A DNA stretch of 64,000 nt, taken from positions 148,371,052-148,435,051 of the forward strand of contig OY726560.1 in NCBI GenBank assembly GCA_963383645.1, written 5' to 3'. How positions within the stretch are numbered: the first letter of the stretch is position 1; every line of letters starts with the position of its first letter. The DNA comes from Muscardinus avellanarius (taxonomy: Eukaryota; Chordata; Mammalia; Rodentia; Gliridae). The position numbers were made by a program, and so were the translations under genes. Below the pieces are notes generated by a model. That model ran no database searches and was not told the DNA's origin. It was given only the letters and a program-made list of their open reading frames with translations. Shown in pieces: positions 33,400 through 45,445 of this stretch.

Positions 33400-35600
33400 A
33401 AAAAGTCAATCACCAGATAAGGGATGTTGAGACAAAGACAGCTGTCAGACCACTGCCTGCACCGGCAGCTCGGGAAGGTCAGATTTGGGGTGCGCTTTTG
33501 ACCACTGCCCCGGCTCTGCACCGCCCCTCCAGGGAGGGGGCCGCGCCCGGATCCCCCACCCACACCAAGCACCCCCACACACACACACACACCACTGCAG
33601 TGCCGGGTAGGGAGGCACCTCCCAGATCTGCAGAACAATGGGCTGGGGAGGGGGCAGGTGCGGCTTGGAGCGCAGTGGAGGGCGGGGGCGCAGCCACCGA
33701 CAGAGAGTCTGGGACCGCAATGCCCTCGTGGCCGCGCAGCCGCTGGACTCAGTTTTCCCGGCTTTGGGGTTCCTGCAGAGCCGAGTGTTCCTTTGTAGGC
33801 AGGATTTCCCCGTATATCCGGATATTTTAATTGACCCTTTCTAGGTGGCTTGCCTGGAACTCCTGGGGAAAGCGGCCGGGCGGCGATTGCTGGGACCCCG
33901 GGACCCGGCTCCGCCAAGGCCCTGCAGGTCAGGGACGCTCTGCGCCTCCGGCGCCCAACTTTCCCCACTTGGGACTCACGCGAAGGCCGGAATCCTGGCC
34001 AGCCAGGCCCTTTTGAGGGCCAAGCCTTGATTTACAACCCTGGCTCGGAGAGCTGCCCCTCCTCTTCCAACCTCTCCTCCAGTCCTCTGCCACTCGCCCT
34101 CCTCCAGCTGAGCCCTCAGCTCGCTCCGCCAAGAGTGCGGCCCTGGCACATTTGCAAGACGCGAGGGTCTGTCCTCTGCACTGCGGACCCCACACCCACC
34201 CTTCTCTGGCAAGGACAGGACAGAGGAGCCCCCCCAGCTTCGACCTTCCCAAGTCCAGAGAATCCTTGGGGTGCAGCGGGAGGAGGGTGGGATACCTTCT
34301 GTCTGAGAGCTCCAGCCTCCACTGCCCGGGTCCGACAGGGGCAGGGTGGGGTGAGGGGACAGGTCCAAGCCTCCAGTGTCCCCCAGGCTCTCGCCCCGCC
34401 TCGCTGAGTCACGTAAATGAGCTGCTGGGGCGCGCGGACACCCGCGGGCCGGCCATGCACCGGGCCCACGCCGGCATCCCCTGCACAGCGCGCACGCGGT
34501 GGACAGGAGGGGCGGTTCTCACGGAGGCACCCAGCCCAGGCGCGGGCCGCCAGGGTGTCCGGGGCGGGGGCCGAGGCTGCGGTCCGCATCGCAGTGTCGC
34601 ACCCTGGCCCGGACCCCAGCACGTGATCAGGGGGCCGCATCCAGCGCCCTACCCAAGCCCCTCTCCCGCCGAGGCGCTGACCCTGCCCCCCACCCGCCGG
34701 CGAGGGCGGGCTGCGGCAGGGGCCCCCACTTTTCCACGGGCCCCTGCGGGCTGCAGGGCGCGGTGGGGGGAGTGCCCCATCCTTCCCCAGAGCTGCCCGC
34801 AGCAGGACCCGCGCCCTGCGCTCACCTCGCGGCCCCGCGTCACTGCTGGCCGCGCTCTTGTCCGCCATGGTGGCTCAGTCCCGGCGCACGAGAGGAGCCT
34901 CGGGTGCAGCCGGTGCGGGTGAGGGTCCGGGTCCGCGTCCTCCGCTGCGCTCGGGCCGGATCCGAGCCGCTAGGCAGCAGGAGCCCGGCTCTGACGCTGC
35001 CGCCGCAGCCCGGGCTCCTCCCCGCGCTCCTCCCGCCCCGCCCTGCGCCCCGCCCCGCCCTGCCGAGCCCGGGCCTCCAGGGAGGCTGGGGAGGCCCGCA
35101 CGGCATAGGGCCCCGCCCGAAGGAAGCTGCAGGCCCAGCCCCATCTCTGTACAGCGTGGGGACCCATCACTCGCCCCAGCACTGCCGGTGGAAGGGAGGG
35201 TAGCGCGCCCGGGGGTCTGCGGGACGCAGGGGACCGGTGTCCGGCTCTCTGCGCCCCGCTGTGGGTCCCCTCTTTGGAAGGCACCCCGTGGCAAGGCCCG
35301 AGGCCTTCAGCAAGTATCACACACAACCTGTTTTCCTGAGGATGCCCGCTTCAGCACCCCCGCCCAGGTTTATTTCCCCAACCCCAGCCCTAAGGTCCCA
35401 GAGGAACAGCCCAAGGTTAGCGCTGCAGAGCCCAGAGCGACCAGGAATCAGGCTGCAGGCCCAGGACACGTGCAAGGACCGCCGCCCCCCACCACCACCG
35501 CGGGCATCCCCCTCCAGGCCGCCTGCGGGACTCCATGGCAACCGGAGACACAGGGAGGCGCTGCTGCGGGGAGACTGAGTCGCGCCTTCCTTATATGGGC
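33400..35600. promoter_or_regulatory. CpG island / promoter region
   Basis: CpG dinucleotides and G+C are clearly denser here than anywhere else in the window, most strongly at 34400-35300. Repeated GC boxes (CCCCGCCC) lie at 35032-35061, about 165-195 bp upstream of the minus-strand start codon. A NF-E2/AP-1-type GCTGAGTCA occurs at 34403-34411, inside the predicted first intron. No TATA box is obvious, as is usual for CpG-island promoters. The long GC-rich open frames on both strands (34116-34868 and 34152-35670) mostly reflect the scarcity of stop codons. Confidence 0.85.
34826..34868 (-). CDS. Predicted first coding exon, gene not recognised
   Basis: On the minus strand a textbook Kozak start, GCCACCATGG, is followed by 14 codons (MADKSAASSDAGPR) and one extra base. 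The exon then meets a consensus donor (CGCGAG|GTGAGCG), so it would end at 34826 in phase 1. The peptide is short, polar and without a signal sequence or domain. GC boxes upstream and the surrounding CpG island support a real transcription start to the right, at roughly 34.9-35.1 kb. The gene body would continue toward position 1, with the next exon not identified in this window; a very long first intron is common. Alternatives are readthrough of the donor (the frame stays open to 34116) or a plus-strand start at 34865, which has a weaker context. The gene identity is unknown to me. Confidence 0.55.
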
Positions 35601-36127
35601 TCCAACCTCGGCCCCCGTGAGAAGTCTGAGAATAACGACATTAATAATTCAAGGCTTCCACGGTGAATGATTCATATTCTCTGTCCTCTGGCTCTGACAC
35701 ACGCGTGTCCCTGGCACCTGTTAAGAGGCAGCTAGGCAGCTCCTGGGTCACCCAGCCACCCCCCGATTTCTTAGCAGAGGTGTGGAATCTATGGGCCCAT
35801 TTGGGGGTCCTTCCTGGGTGCTGGCACTGCGCTGGATGCTTAAGTGAAGATCTCCTTTTCTCCTCATGGTGTAACATTACGCAGATAAGGAGAGCTAGGT
35901 GTGAGACCTCAATACACACAGCAGGTGAATGCCCGGCTGGCATCTCCACCCAGGTGGTAACGAGCAGCAATCCCGAGCTTCCTGAGATAGGTGGCGTCTC
36001 CCCAAGGGCACCTAGGGGAGACAATTCAATGTAGGCCTGGATTTGGTCCATGGGGTGGGCAGAGAACTGCAGGGAAAGGGCTCTAAGACTTGACTCTGCT
36101 CAGAAGGCGATGGTAAAGTGTTAAGTT

Positions 36128-36128
<1 letters not shown>
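35601..36128. other. Unique sequence with a MIR remnant
   Basis: A probable reverse-complement MIR lies at about 35820-35940 (CACTGCGCTGGATGCTTAAG...ACGCAGATAAGGAGAGC). The rest is unassigned upstream sequence of the predicted minus-strand gene. Confidence 0.45.
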
Positions 36129-36216
<88 letters not shown>

Positions 36217-36217
36217 G

Positions 36218-36300
<83 letters not shown>

Positions 36301-36303
36301 AAA
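36129..36303. repeat. (GAAA)n-(GA)n-(GAAA)n satellite
   Basis: About 80 bp of GAAA repeats, then a pure GA block (about 36226-36254), then GAAA repeats again. All repeat-encoded Lys/Arg/Glu or Phe/Leu/Ser frames are artefacts. Confidence 0.97.
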
Positions 36304-36306
36304 ACT

Positions 36307-36394
36307 TGGCCTGGGGATGTAACTCAATGATGGCATGTCTGCTGAGCATTTACACTGCCCTAGGTTCAATCCCCAGACTGAAAAAAAAAAAAGC
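36307..36394 (+). mobile_element. Monomeric ID-type SINE
   Basis: GGCCTGGGGATGTAACTCAATG (A box region), a full-length central region with TGCTGAGCATTTACAC, GGTTCAATCCCCAGAC (intact B box) and a poly-A tail. It directly adjoins the purine satellite. Confidence 0.85.
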
Positions 36395-37604
36395 ATCTTC
36401 TGCTTGCACTAAAAATCCCAAGTGTACAGTCATATAACCTTAATGGGTCTCGATACACTCATATGTGAAATGGGTATAACAGGAAACCCCATTCAAAGGA
36501 CTGAAGAGGATTAAACTAGATGATACAACATGGTAAGCAATTTTGGATGCATTTCTTATTAAGTCAAGGCATCTTTTCAACAGGGGACCAAGGGCAGTTA
36601 TGCAAGGCTATGGCACTGGAGGTACACAGATGGGGTACTCTTGGAGTGCAGAGGAGGGTGCTCCCACAGGCACCCTCTTCCTACCAAAGCTGCCTGTTTG
36701 TTGAGAAGTTACCCCACCCTCTCAGAGGCAGACCCAAGATATGGGTTCCTAGAGTGGGTCCTGGAGACCAGGAGCACATGGTACTCAAATGCAGATAAGG
36801 AACAGCCGAGGCAGTTGTCAAGAGCAACAGCTGGTCTGGCAGCCGAGGATGGAGAAGTGTGAGGACCACCCTCGCCCTTCACCCACCAGCCAGAGCCGCC
36901 TCCCGGTTCTGCTCAGCTCTCCCCTTTGAGGCCACATGGGCTGGGGTGTAAAGCAGCAGGGACTGTCATTGGCACTCTGTCCACCAAGTGAGTACCAAGG
37001 TCTCATGGACATGTAGATGCCAGAGAGAGCTTGCTGTTCAGTGTGGTGTTGATGGAGTCTCTCCGGTGTCCGGAACCATGCTGTACCCATCCCCCACAGG
37101 AAAAAGTGCTGACTCTTCAGTGAGGCGCTCAATACCTTTGATGCTCGTGAAACCAACATTCCTCATCCGCAGTCTCTCCCAAGAAGCTTCACCCCAACTC
37201 CCTCTGCCATGATTACGAACAGCTCCCACCTCCATGTTTACCTCCCTTCCCTTCCCTCCTCCTGAACTAAGGATGCTCACATCCAGGCACCCTTCAGAGC
37301 CCCAGTCCTTGCCCCCAACCTGGGCTCCTAGGGAGCTCTACACCCTCACACGCTCTCTTTATCTCCCCACTCCACTCTGCTGCCCCAGCAGCTCAGCAAG
37401 GAGGTTCCTCTGTCCATCTGCGGGGACCTCTGCCACCACATCCAGGGATGGACCTTCCTTTAAGACTCTGGACCTACTGGGCATCTCCCAAGGATGCTTC
37501 CCAGGCCCCTTGTACTCGACTCAATCCCAGGCCATCTTCTCTCCTGCTGCCTGGGGATTGGATCGCTGTAAAGGTAGCAAGCACCACCCACCAGTGGCTG
37601 AGCC
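36395..37604. other. Unannotated sequence
   Basis: No named repeat or exon recognised. Pyrimidine-rich from 37230. Confidence 0.4.
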
Positions 37605-38444
37605 ATGTACCCGGACATCCTCGAACACTCCTCCCTTAGTGCTTGCCCAAGTTCGGTCAAGCTCCAAGTCCAGCGTGGCCCAGTGGGCTTCCGAAAGCTC
37701 CTCTCCCTCCTCCCTGCCACTCTTGTCCTGGTTCCTTGCTGTCCGTGCCATTTCTCCCAGAACTCCTTTCCCTTTCTGCGCCAGAGTCTACTCTTTGTGA
37801 CTGTTTCCCTGCACCCCACCCTTGACCTCATCGACCCTTCCCAGTCCCCTGATTCTTATTTCAAAAATAAAAGACATGATTTCAAAAACATGGAGACATG
37901 TTTATTACTTGGGTCCCTCCTCCCCTCAGCCACCACCACCATCAGTGACCTGGACAAAGCCTTCTCCCTAGCATGGACCTTCCAGATCCAGGGAAGCCTT
38001 TCCTGCACCCCCGTGCTGGCCGGGGGCCCTTCCCCGGCGTCCCTCCTCATCAGGGACCTGAACCAGCACAGGACATTGGCCTTGGCAGGCTGTCAGAACC
38101 AGCAGGAACCCTGCATCCCCCATCCACCTCCTGCTGTGGGAGAGCCTTGGGCGCCATCTGCCCTCAGCGGCCCCCCAGCGGAGTGCCACGGGAGGACGAT
38201 GGGAGATGACATGTGGGTCCCCGTGCCGGGGGCAGAGAGCGGACAGTTAGCTATCCGGGGAGGCATGAGAGATGACATAGGCCCGCCTCACATTTGTCCC
38301 CACAGCTTAAACATCACTGTGCAAATTAAGAAGAGCCCTGGTGAGCAAATGTCCCACCAGCCAGGGGCCAGCATGGCCTCACCTAATTCCCCTGGTGGCC
38401 CTAGCCATTCTACAAGACAGGAAAGGGAAGGCGCCAGAGGCTGA
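37605..38444 (+). other. Longest open frame in the window, probably non-coding
   Basis: An ATG-started frame of 279 codons. I see no signal peptide, domain, repeat or conserved motif, and composition shifts along its length. Its start has a poor Kozak context (AGCCATGT). A near-equal open frame exists on the opposite strand. A spliced gene would not normally show such an isolated frame in mammalian DNA. I record it because of its length only. Confidence 0.12.
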
Positions 38445-39417
38445 GGTGCCTGTTCACGCTCCCTCTGACCATCCACAACAGGGCTGGAGTTCAAGGCAAG
38501 GACCCCTGGTGTCACTCAACACCAAGGAAGGCCCCTTACCCCTCCCCTGATGCCTGCGGTCCCCTCCGCAGGAGCAGGCAGACTGAGATCACTGTTCCGC
38601 TTCCAGGTCCCACATCAGCCTCCTGATGTCTGGAGACCTCGGCTCCCCCCACTCTCCCGCCCCCCAGTCCCAGGTGCACACAGACATCCCTGACTTGAAC
38701 ACACCAAACCTGGCCCTCAGGACACATCCCCGAAGAGCACCGCGGCTTGCTCCCTCCCTTGCTTCAGGAAATGCCCCCTTCGCAGACTTCCGGGTCTCCA
38801 AGTGCTGCCGCACCACACTGGGGACTAAGCCGTACGGGGACAGGGTCCCAGACCGCTGTTCACCTACAACGCACCATGAGTTTGAAGAAGAGACACGGGG
38901 CCTGGCCCCGGTGGGAGGACGTTCTGGCGATCCTGGGAGGCTCTTGTGCCTCTCTGCCACCCCACTTATTCCGAATGCGCCTGGACTTGTGGGAGCACGC
39001 TCTGCAGCAAGCCCTCTCAGCTCTGCTCCAAACACGCCCCACAGTGCTCCTGCGGATGTGCTAAGGCACCCTGCACAGTGCTCTCTTCTTTGGGGCCCAC
39101 TCTGGGCTCTGCAGTAGTGGGAAAGGTAAGAATGCCTCCCTAGCCAACAGTACCAATTACCCATTGCATGCTTGAGTACCAAAAAGCAGCCCAGCCCCAA
39201 GTCACCGCCTGCCAGTCCCCTCATGCCGGCCACTCTAGTCTCATGGATCAGGGCCTGGGTCCCCTAAGTACGAGTGTCTCCAATAGAGACCACCCCATCT
39301 CCTCCTACAGGTCTCAGCTGGCATGTCCCTTCCTCCAGGACATGGTCTGGCCCTCCGAGATGGCAAGAGGGCCCTTTTCTGTCCTCTGTGCCCAACCCCC
39401 TGCCTTCCTGCTACAGC
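38445..39417. other. Unannotated GC-rich sequence
   Basis: Several overlapping open frames on both strands (for example 38589-39233 minus, 38626-39117 plus) overlap each other and look like chance. An L2-like pyrimidine-rich phrase (GCTTGCTCCCTCCCTTGCTTCAGG) lies at about 38745. Confidence 0.35.
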
Positions 39418-39640
39418 GCTTATCACAGCTTTGAGGTCAGGATTATTATTATTATCCCCATTGTATAGATGTCAAGATGGAGGTCTCAGAAACTCACTGA
39501 GGCTGCAGAGCCAAGTAGACAGCTTGGGGCTTTCCAGATTCAGGTTGCCCATCTCCATCTCCAGATGCAAGCTCCCCAAGAGGAGGTTGGCTACATCCAC
39601 ATCTGTAGCCCCCAGATGCTCAATAGTGCCTGGCACAGAG
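39418..39640 (-). repeat. MIR remnant
   Basis: CTTATCACAGCTTTGAGGTCAGGATTATTATTATTATCCCCATTGTATAGATG is the reverse-complement MIR middle; the far part is decayed. Confidence 0.6.
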
Positions 39641-40304
39641 TTAAATACTCAAGGAAACACCCCTTAGCTACAGGTCCCTCCCATCCTTCCCCCGGGCTCC
39701 CCTTTGCCAGCTAGCCCGGAGATAACTTTCCTGCCAATGATTCCTTCTCTGTTTTTCACCACCATTCCAATTGATGCATGCAGAAGCCAGAGCCCAGAGG
39801 CAGGCCCGGCCGACTTCACAGCAGCCAGGACACCCCGTCATCTACGCTGACCCCCAACTGTGAGAAGGGCCCGGCATACCGGGCAGGGAGGTGCTGGGTC
39901 CTCTGGCGCCAGCTCAAAAGAAACTAAGGCACATTTGCAGGTGGTTAAGCTGCAGAGGACAGCAAGTCCTGGGGCACACCAGGACCAGGTACAAGGACAG
40001 TCCAAGCAGAGTGGTAGACAGCCTGGGGTCAAGAGGCAGCTGGGACTCAGGGACACATGCCCCTGTGTGTTTCACCTTTTACAAGGACACAGTAATTACA
40101 GGCAAGATCATTATGGGAGATAACACATGTAAGACATTCAGTTTAGGACCAGGCTATATATGACTTACTGGATTATTATATGATTTACAGGTTTGGATTA
40201 CAAAATAGCTTTTCCCTGTATATTTAGGTTACAAAACAGATCAAGGCAAATGTCTTGGCCCAGTGAAAATACACAGAAGATACAGGGGTGAGCCACTTTT
40301 TTTT
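39641..40304. other. Unannotated sequence
   Basis: No named repeat or exon recognised. Confidence 0.4.
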
Positions 40305-40550
40305 AAACAATGCTTATTAGCCGGGCGTGGTGGCACACATTTGTAATCCCAGCATTTGGGAGGCTGAGACTGGAGGATCGCGGTTCGTGAACAGCCTCAG
40401 CTACTTAGTGAGGCATTCCGTAATTTAGTGAGACCCTGTTTCAAAATAAAGAATAAAAAACAGGGCAGGGGGTATAGCTCAGAGGTCGAATGCCCCTGGG
40501 TTTCATCCCCGGACCCGAAAAAAATAAAATAAAATAAAAACAATGCTTAT
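40305..40550 (+). mobile_element. B1-dID SINE, subfamily A, with target-site duplication
   Basis: Full dimer at 40318-40537 flanked by AAACAATGCTTAT repeats (40305-40317 and 40538-40550; one base of the right copy lies in the A-rich tail). The ID half reads TATAGCTCAGAGGTCGAATG and ends GGACCCG plus AAATAAAAT tail. Confidence 0.93.
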
Positions 40551-40610
40551 CAAGAAAAGTGATTTTTCTCTTTTTTTAAGTTTAAGAAATGTTAATATTA
40601 GCTAGAAACT

Positions 40611-41130
<520 letters not shown>

Positions 41131-42479
41131 CACACAGGGGAAACACTAATACTAGTTCAAACTTAAGCTTTTACATAGGAAACATTCACATAAAAGCTGC
41201 TTTGGAATTTATGATATGTCACTCTAATTTTGTCTATAAACAGAATCATAAAAGTGACTCCCTTTATAACAGGACCAAGACACAGAAACCTTAAAGAGAC
41301 ATAAAACCACAGGCAAAGTCTGGCCATGTGTCAGTCTCCTTGACCTTTGACCTGCAGTGCATCCTGAAAATCCAACTCGGAGCCAAATCCCGGTGGCCAG
41401 TGTATACATCCTTTCCCCCTGGCTTCCCGGCCCATCTGGTGTGAATCAGCTTCTCCATTAACATTCCAAAACACACTTGACATATACAACGTGTGCTGCC
41501 CCGTGACTCTTCCAGGGCAAAAAATTCAAGGGCCGGAGGAAATTATTTCTCCAAATATCGCAATCACTCGGGCCTGCAAATGTAAACTTTAGAAATGCCT
41601 GTTCAGGTGATGGAGGGTTATCCAAATATTTTTCAGAAGCATTTCAAACAGCAGAGAGATCTATGGTTACTTTCTCAGAAGCCTTCTCAGACCCTGACCC
41701 TGCGGAGCTCCTGGTTCACAGTAAGATAGGACACTCTGGAAAGCACGTGTCAAAGAGGACAGCGCAAAGTGAGAGACGAGGTCGGAAAGAAGGAAAACCT
41801 AAGTCATCGCAAGGCTGAAAGGGCTTCCGCCTGGGCTGCAAGGAACCATGGCCAATAGAGCCAAAGGTTTTGTACTAGGGATCCAGAGAAGCTAAAACTC
41901 TTGTGCAAAGTCACACAGTGAGTGGCAGCACTCGGGCCAGCCCCTGCCTTCCAGCTCAGCTGGACGCTCCTTGTGCAGCACTGTGAAGTGTTTGGCAGGA
42001 GCTGAATCTCATGGCCCCTTGGCCATGGTTACCCCAGGACCGCGTGGCCGGGCAAGAATCCGGCCCTCTGCAGTTAGCTCAGGTTTCCCCTGCCTCCCTG
42101 GAGGAGCCCGAGCAGGGCTGTGACCAACATCTAGCCCAGCCCCTAGCACATGGCAGGACCTCAAAGAACATACAGAATGAACAAATGGTCCCCCTGGAAG
42201 ACAGAGTAGCGGTTTCCAAAGCACCCGCACATCTGTCCTCTCGCTCCACGGGGAGGGAAGCGTTGCTCTTCCCAACTCTCTTGAGATGAGGACACTGCAG
42301 ACCGGGGAGATGGTGAGTGGCCCAGGCCCGAGTCAAGGCTCTAAGAGGCTGCTGGGAGCCATTTGTTTCTTTCACATCTTGCACTTAATTTAAAAATTGC
42401 CTGTACACTTTGTATACCACTCCACAAGTTATCTATGTGCTTTAAGCAAAACTAACATCTCAGATTTCTACTAATTGCT
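41131..42479. other. Mostly unique sequence with MIR-like bits
   Basis: Short reverse-complement MIR-like pieces occur at about 41885-41935 (CTTGTGCAAAGTCACACAGTGAGTGGCAG) and 42278-42345 (GAGATGAGGACACTGCAGACCGGGGAGATGG). The segment 41480-41660 looks unique and AT-rich. No exon recognised. Confidence 0.4.
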
Positions 42480-42575
42480 TACAAAATGCTTTATCATGGA
42501 AAACTGCAAGCATCCACAAAAGTAGAGAAAAGGCTGTAAGAAACCCTAGGAACTTATCACCCAAATCACTTAACT
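42480..42575. repeat. Old interspersed repeat fragment, family uncertain
   Basis: AAAACTGCAAGCATCCACAAAAGTAGAGAAAAGGC...AACTTATCACCCAAATCAC resembles a common ancient mammalian repeat and the piece at 32275-32400. Confidence 0.4.
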
Positions 42576-42740
42576 TTTAAGTACCAACTCTCCAAGTAAA
42601 ACTGACACTCCCAGGAAGGAATCACAGTAGCTGTCACTCAAACTCTATGTGTAAATATGGTCATTAAATTGTCACAATCCCTTGTGGCCCTGCAGAATGT
42701 AGAAGGTAAGGGTTCTAAAACAAGTCAATGAAATGAGTCT

Positions 42741-42790
<50 letters not shown>

Positions 42791-43052
42791 TGTCTCTCTC
42801 TGTCTCTCTCTCTCTCTCTGTCTCTCTCTTTCTCTTTCTCTCTCCCTCTGTCTCTCTTTCTCTCTCTCTCTATCTCTGTCTCTCTCTTTCTCTCTTTTCT
42901 TCCTGTGTATGTGTTGCTAAGGATTGAGGAGTGAACCCAGAGGCATTCTACCTACAAACTACATACCCAGCCCTAGTTTTAGTCTTTATTTTGAAACAAG
43001 GTCTTACTAAGTTGCATAGGGCCTCACTAAATCTCTGAGGCTGGCCAGAGCC
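42741..43052 (-). mobile_element. B1-dID SINE with (TC)n tail
   Basis: A long CT-rich satellite (42743-42900; pure TC first, then TCTG/TTTC variants) is the 3' tail. The ID half is at 42915-42975 (GAGGAGTGAACCCAGAGGCATTC). The B1 half is truncated after CTGAGGCTGGCCAG. Confidence 0.88.
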
Positions 43053-43104
43053 TATCACCCTCTGTCTAGACCCTCTGTCTACTCCTCGAGAAGCAAGGGC
43101 AGAG

Positions 43105-43265
43105 GATGGAGCACAATGGCTAAGGGTGTGGCTAGAGAACTAAATCATATGTGGGTTTGAATCCTGACTCTCACCTCCCCAGCTCTGCAGCCTTGGATAA
43201 GTCACCAATCCTCTCTGATTCACTTGTAAAAGAAGGTGAATAAGACCCCCATATACTAAACCCAC
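43105..43265 (+). repeat. MIR SINE
   Basis: GGGTGTGGCTAGAGAACTAAATCATATGTGGGTTTGAATCCTGACTC...GCAGCCTTGGATAAGTCACC is the MIR 5' and core region. Confidence 0.8.
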
Positions 43266-43369
43266 CGGAACATCACAATCACGCCTAGGCTGATGTCTGC
43301 AACAGAGGCAGCTCTCCATGAGGGTTAGCCATTTCCCACAACCAGCTCTCAACAACCAGCCCAAGGCCC

Positions 43370-44120
43370 CTCCAGCCTCTCTCCAGGACCTCCACCTGGC
43401 TGGATAAGGACCAAGCCGAGGCCAGAAGGACACCTGACCCAGGGCAAGGTTCCCTAACTCTATGTTCACTACAAACAGTGAGGACAGAGCATCATGCCTG
43501 GTCTCAGAACCCTGGGCTCCAAGACCAGGCTCTGCCACAAGTTTGCCTGAACGAAGCAGAAGCTTTTTAAGAGCATACATGTTCGTAAGGCCCACTAGGA
43601 TAGCTTTTTTGCTGTTGTGTTTCACGGTGCTGGAGACCGAACACAGGTCCTCACACATGCTGAGCAAGTGTCCTACCACAGAGCTATGCCCCCAGCTCCT
43701 GTGACATCTTTTTCTAACCAGCTTTTTCTCCAAGAGTCTGTACATTTAGAAAATAAATAAGAAATAAAACTGAGTGTTCCCTGCTCAGGGGGTCAAAGGA
43801 CGTCAGCTACGTGTGAGAGGCAAAACTTAGTGGTCAGTGGAGCTGGGACAGGTCACCCCGTTGTTCCCAGACACATGCCGGCCCGTGTTCCTGAAGGACA
43901 GACACGTGGTGGAGCCCTAACACCCAGCGGGAGCACCGCCGACATGGGCACCCAGGCCCCACCCAGCCTCTCTTCGGGTCTTCCTTCTGGGTGGGTAAGG
44001 ACCGAGAAGGCCCCAAAACGACACCTGGCAACAGCCAGCACTCGTGAACCCAGTTTTCACCCCTGGCTCCAAGCCCAGGCTCCGCAGCACGTTGGCCATG
44101 TGGCCTTGGACAGGTCCTGT
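43370..44120 (+). repeat. Local direct duplication, two diverged copies
   Basis: Copy 1 (about 43370-43540) and copy 2 (about 43967-44095) share CCAGCCTCTCT, a GG-TAAGGACC-AG-AGGCC core, ACACCTG and later CTCCAAG-CCAGGCTC. Copy 2 lacks about 50-60 bp. The minus-strand frames both read QVSFW...LGPYP...REAG. The start of each copy is fairly well conserved, and an ID SINE lies between them. Confidence 0.6.
43609..43700 (-). mobile_element. Monomeric ID-type SINE
   Basis: On the minus strand: GGAGCTGGGGGCATAGCTCTG (A box), TAGGACACTTGCTCAGCATGTG, GGACCTGTGTTCGGTCTCCAGC (B box region). The copy is old. Confidence 0.8.
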
Positions 44121-44370
44121 TGCCTCTCTGACACCCTGGCTCCCATCTGTACCGTGAGGAAAGCAATCGTACTGCTTCCTCCTGTCTGTCCCAGGCCAGG
44201 GGCAGAATCCCAGCTTTGCGCTGCTTAGTGCGTGATCTTTATGGCTCTAAGCCTGACTTTCCACACCTGTGAGAGGGGAGTAACTACTGCACCCACCTCC
44301 CAGAGCAGTCATGCGTATAAAATGGCCCAGAGTCTAGCACATAATAAGCATCCAGTGATAGAGAACGGAT
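44085..44370 (+). repeat. MIR SINE(s)
   Basis: CATGTGGCCTTGGACAGGTCC and then GACTTTCCACACCTGTGAGAGGGGAGTAACTACTGCACCCACCTCC...CACATAATAAGCATCCAGTG belong to MIR. They may be two overlapping copies. Confidence 0.7.
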
Positions 44371-45250
44371 GCCCCGTGGTAGAAGACGACTGGGGATCAC
44401 TGGGTTTAAGACTACAACAGTTCTGATAAGCAGCTTCCTTCTCTGTGTCTTCCCAGCACTAAGCCAAGCAATGGACTTTATAACGTGTCTTCCCAAGAAG
44501 ACAAGCCTCATACACGTGATGGAGAGGTGCCCTCCAGGGCAGCACGGCAGGTCCACAGCCCAGGCCTTCCCTGGCCCCTCACAGCAGGGATCACTGCAGG
44601 CAGTTTCATCACTGATGGCTACAGAGCCAGGGAATGATCACAAACCACCCCACCAACAGCCTCCCAACCAGGCAGGGCGGCAGGGAGGATACCCGGTGCA
44701 CCTGGGCAGTCTTCACCTGGGAGTGGGTGTCCTGACCCTGGCTCACTGTGGGACTAGAAACTGCTAGATCTGGATCCAGGTCAGGGAGTTACATAAAATG
44801 ATTTTATTCTTGAAACGGTTTGTCATTTCCATGCTTCACAATTTTGTTTTGTGTCCAAATAATTTTCTTAGAGCAAAAGAAATATAGAAGAAAAAAAACA
44901 ATCTATTTAAACAAAGTTTAAACATTATAACAAGTGTAATATATTAGATATCAAACTTAAGTTTCTACCTTTTAGAAACTGAGAAAATTGAAGATAAGAA
45001 GGAAAAAGAGACGAGAAAATGGGTTTATCAAGGTGAGCTCACAGCCTGTGTGTGTGAACATGTGTGACTGTATCTGTGTGTGTGTCTTAAAGCCCAGGAA
45101 TTCAATATTCAACAGTCATGAGGAAATGGGCCCGAGGAAAAAATAAACAGTTAAACACATGGAAAAATTGACCAAGCTCCTCATTAATTTATGTATGTGT
45201 ATGTATATGTATATATATGTGTATATAGTTTATGGTTAAACATTCCTTAA
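44371..45250. other. Unannotated sequence
   Basis: GC-neutral at first, then AT-rich after 44800. A TGTATATGTATATATATG run lies at about 45190-45230. Nothing else recognised. Confidence 0.4.
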
Positions 45251-45445
45251 AAGCTGAGCATAGTGGTACACATTTATAATCCCAGTACTTAGGAGGCTGA
45301 GACAAGAGGATCACAGATTTGAGACCAGCCTGGGCAACTCAGAGAGACCCTGTTTCAACATTAAAACTAAAATCGGGCTGGGGTGTAGGTTGTTCAGAAG
45401 TAGAATGCCCCTGGGTTCAATCCCCAGTACCACACAAAAAAAGAT
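45251..45445 (+). mobile_element. B1-dID SINE
   Basis: Diverged full dimer: GCTGAGCATAGTGGTACACATTTATAATCCC to GGTTCAATCCCCAGTACCACAC. Confidence 0.88.

Noticed and set aside
34116..35670. Three frames of 234-270 codons in the CpG island
   Set aside because: Stop codons are rare in such GC-rich DNA; the frames overlap on both strands. Only the 43-bp exon with Kozak start and donor is supported.
36308..36394. tRNA gene
   Set aside because: The A and B boxes belong to ID SINEs, which have a poly-A tail and do not fold as a tRNA.
37605..38444. 279-codon open frame, the longest in the window
   Set aside because: No domain, no splice context, weak start, and comparable frames on the other strand; expected by chance in GC-rich DNA.
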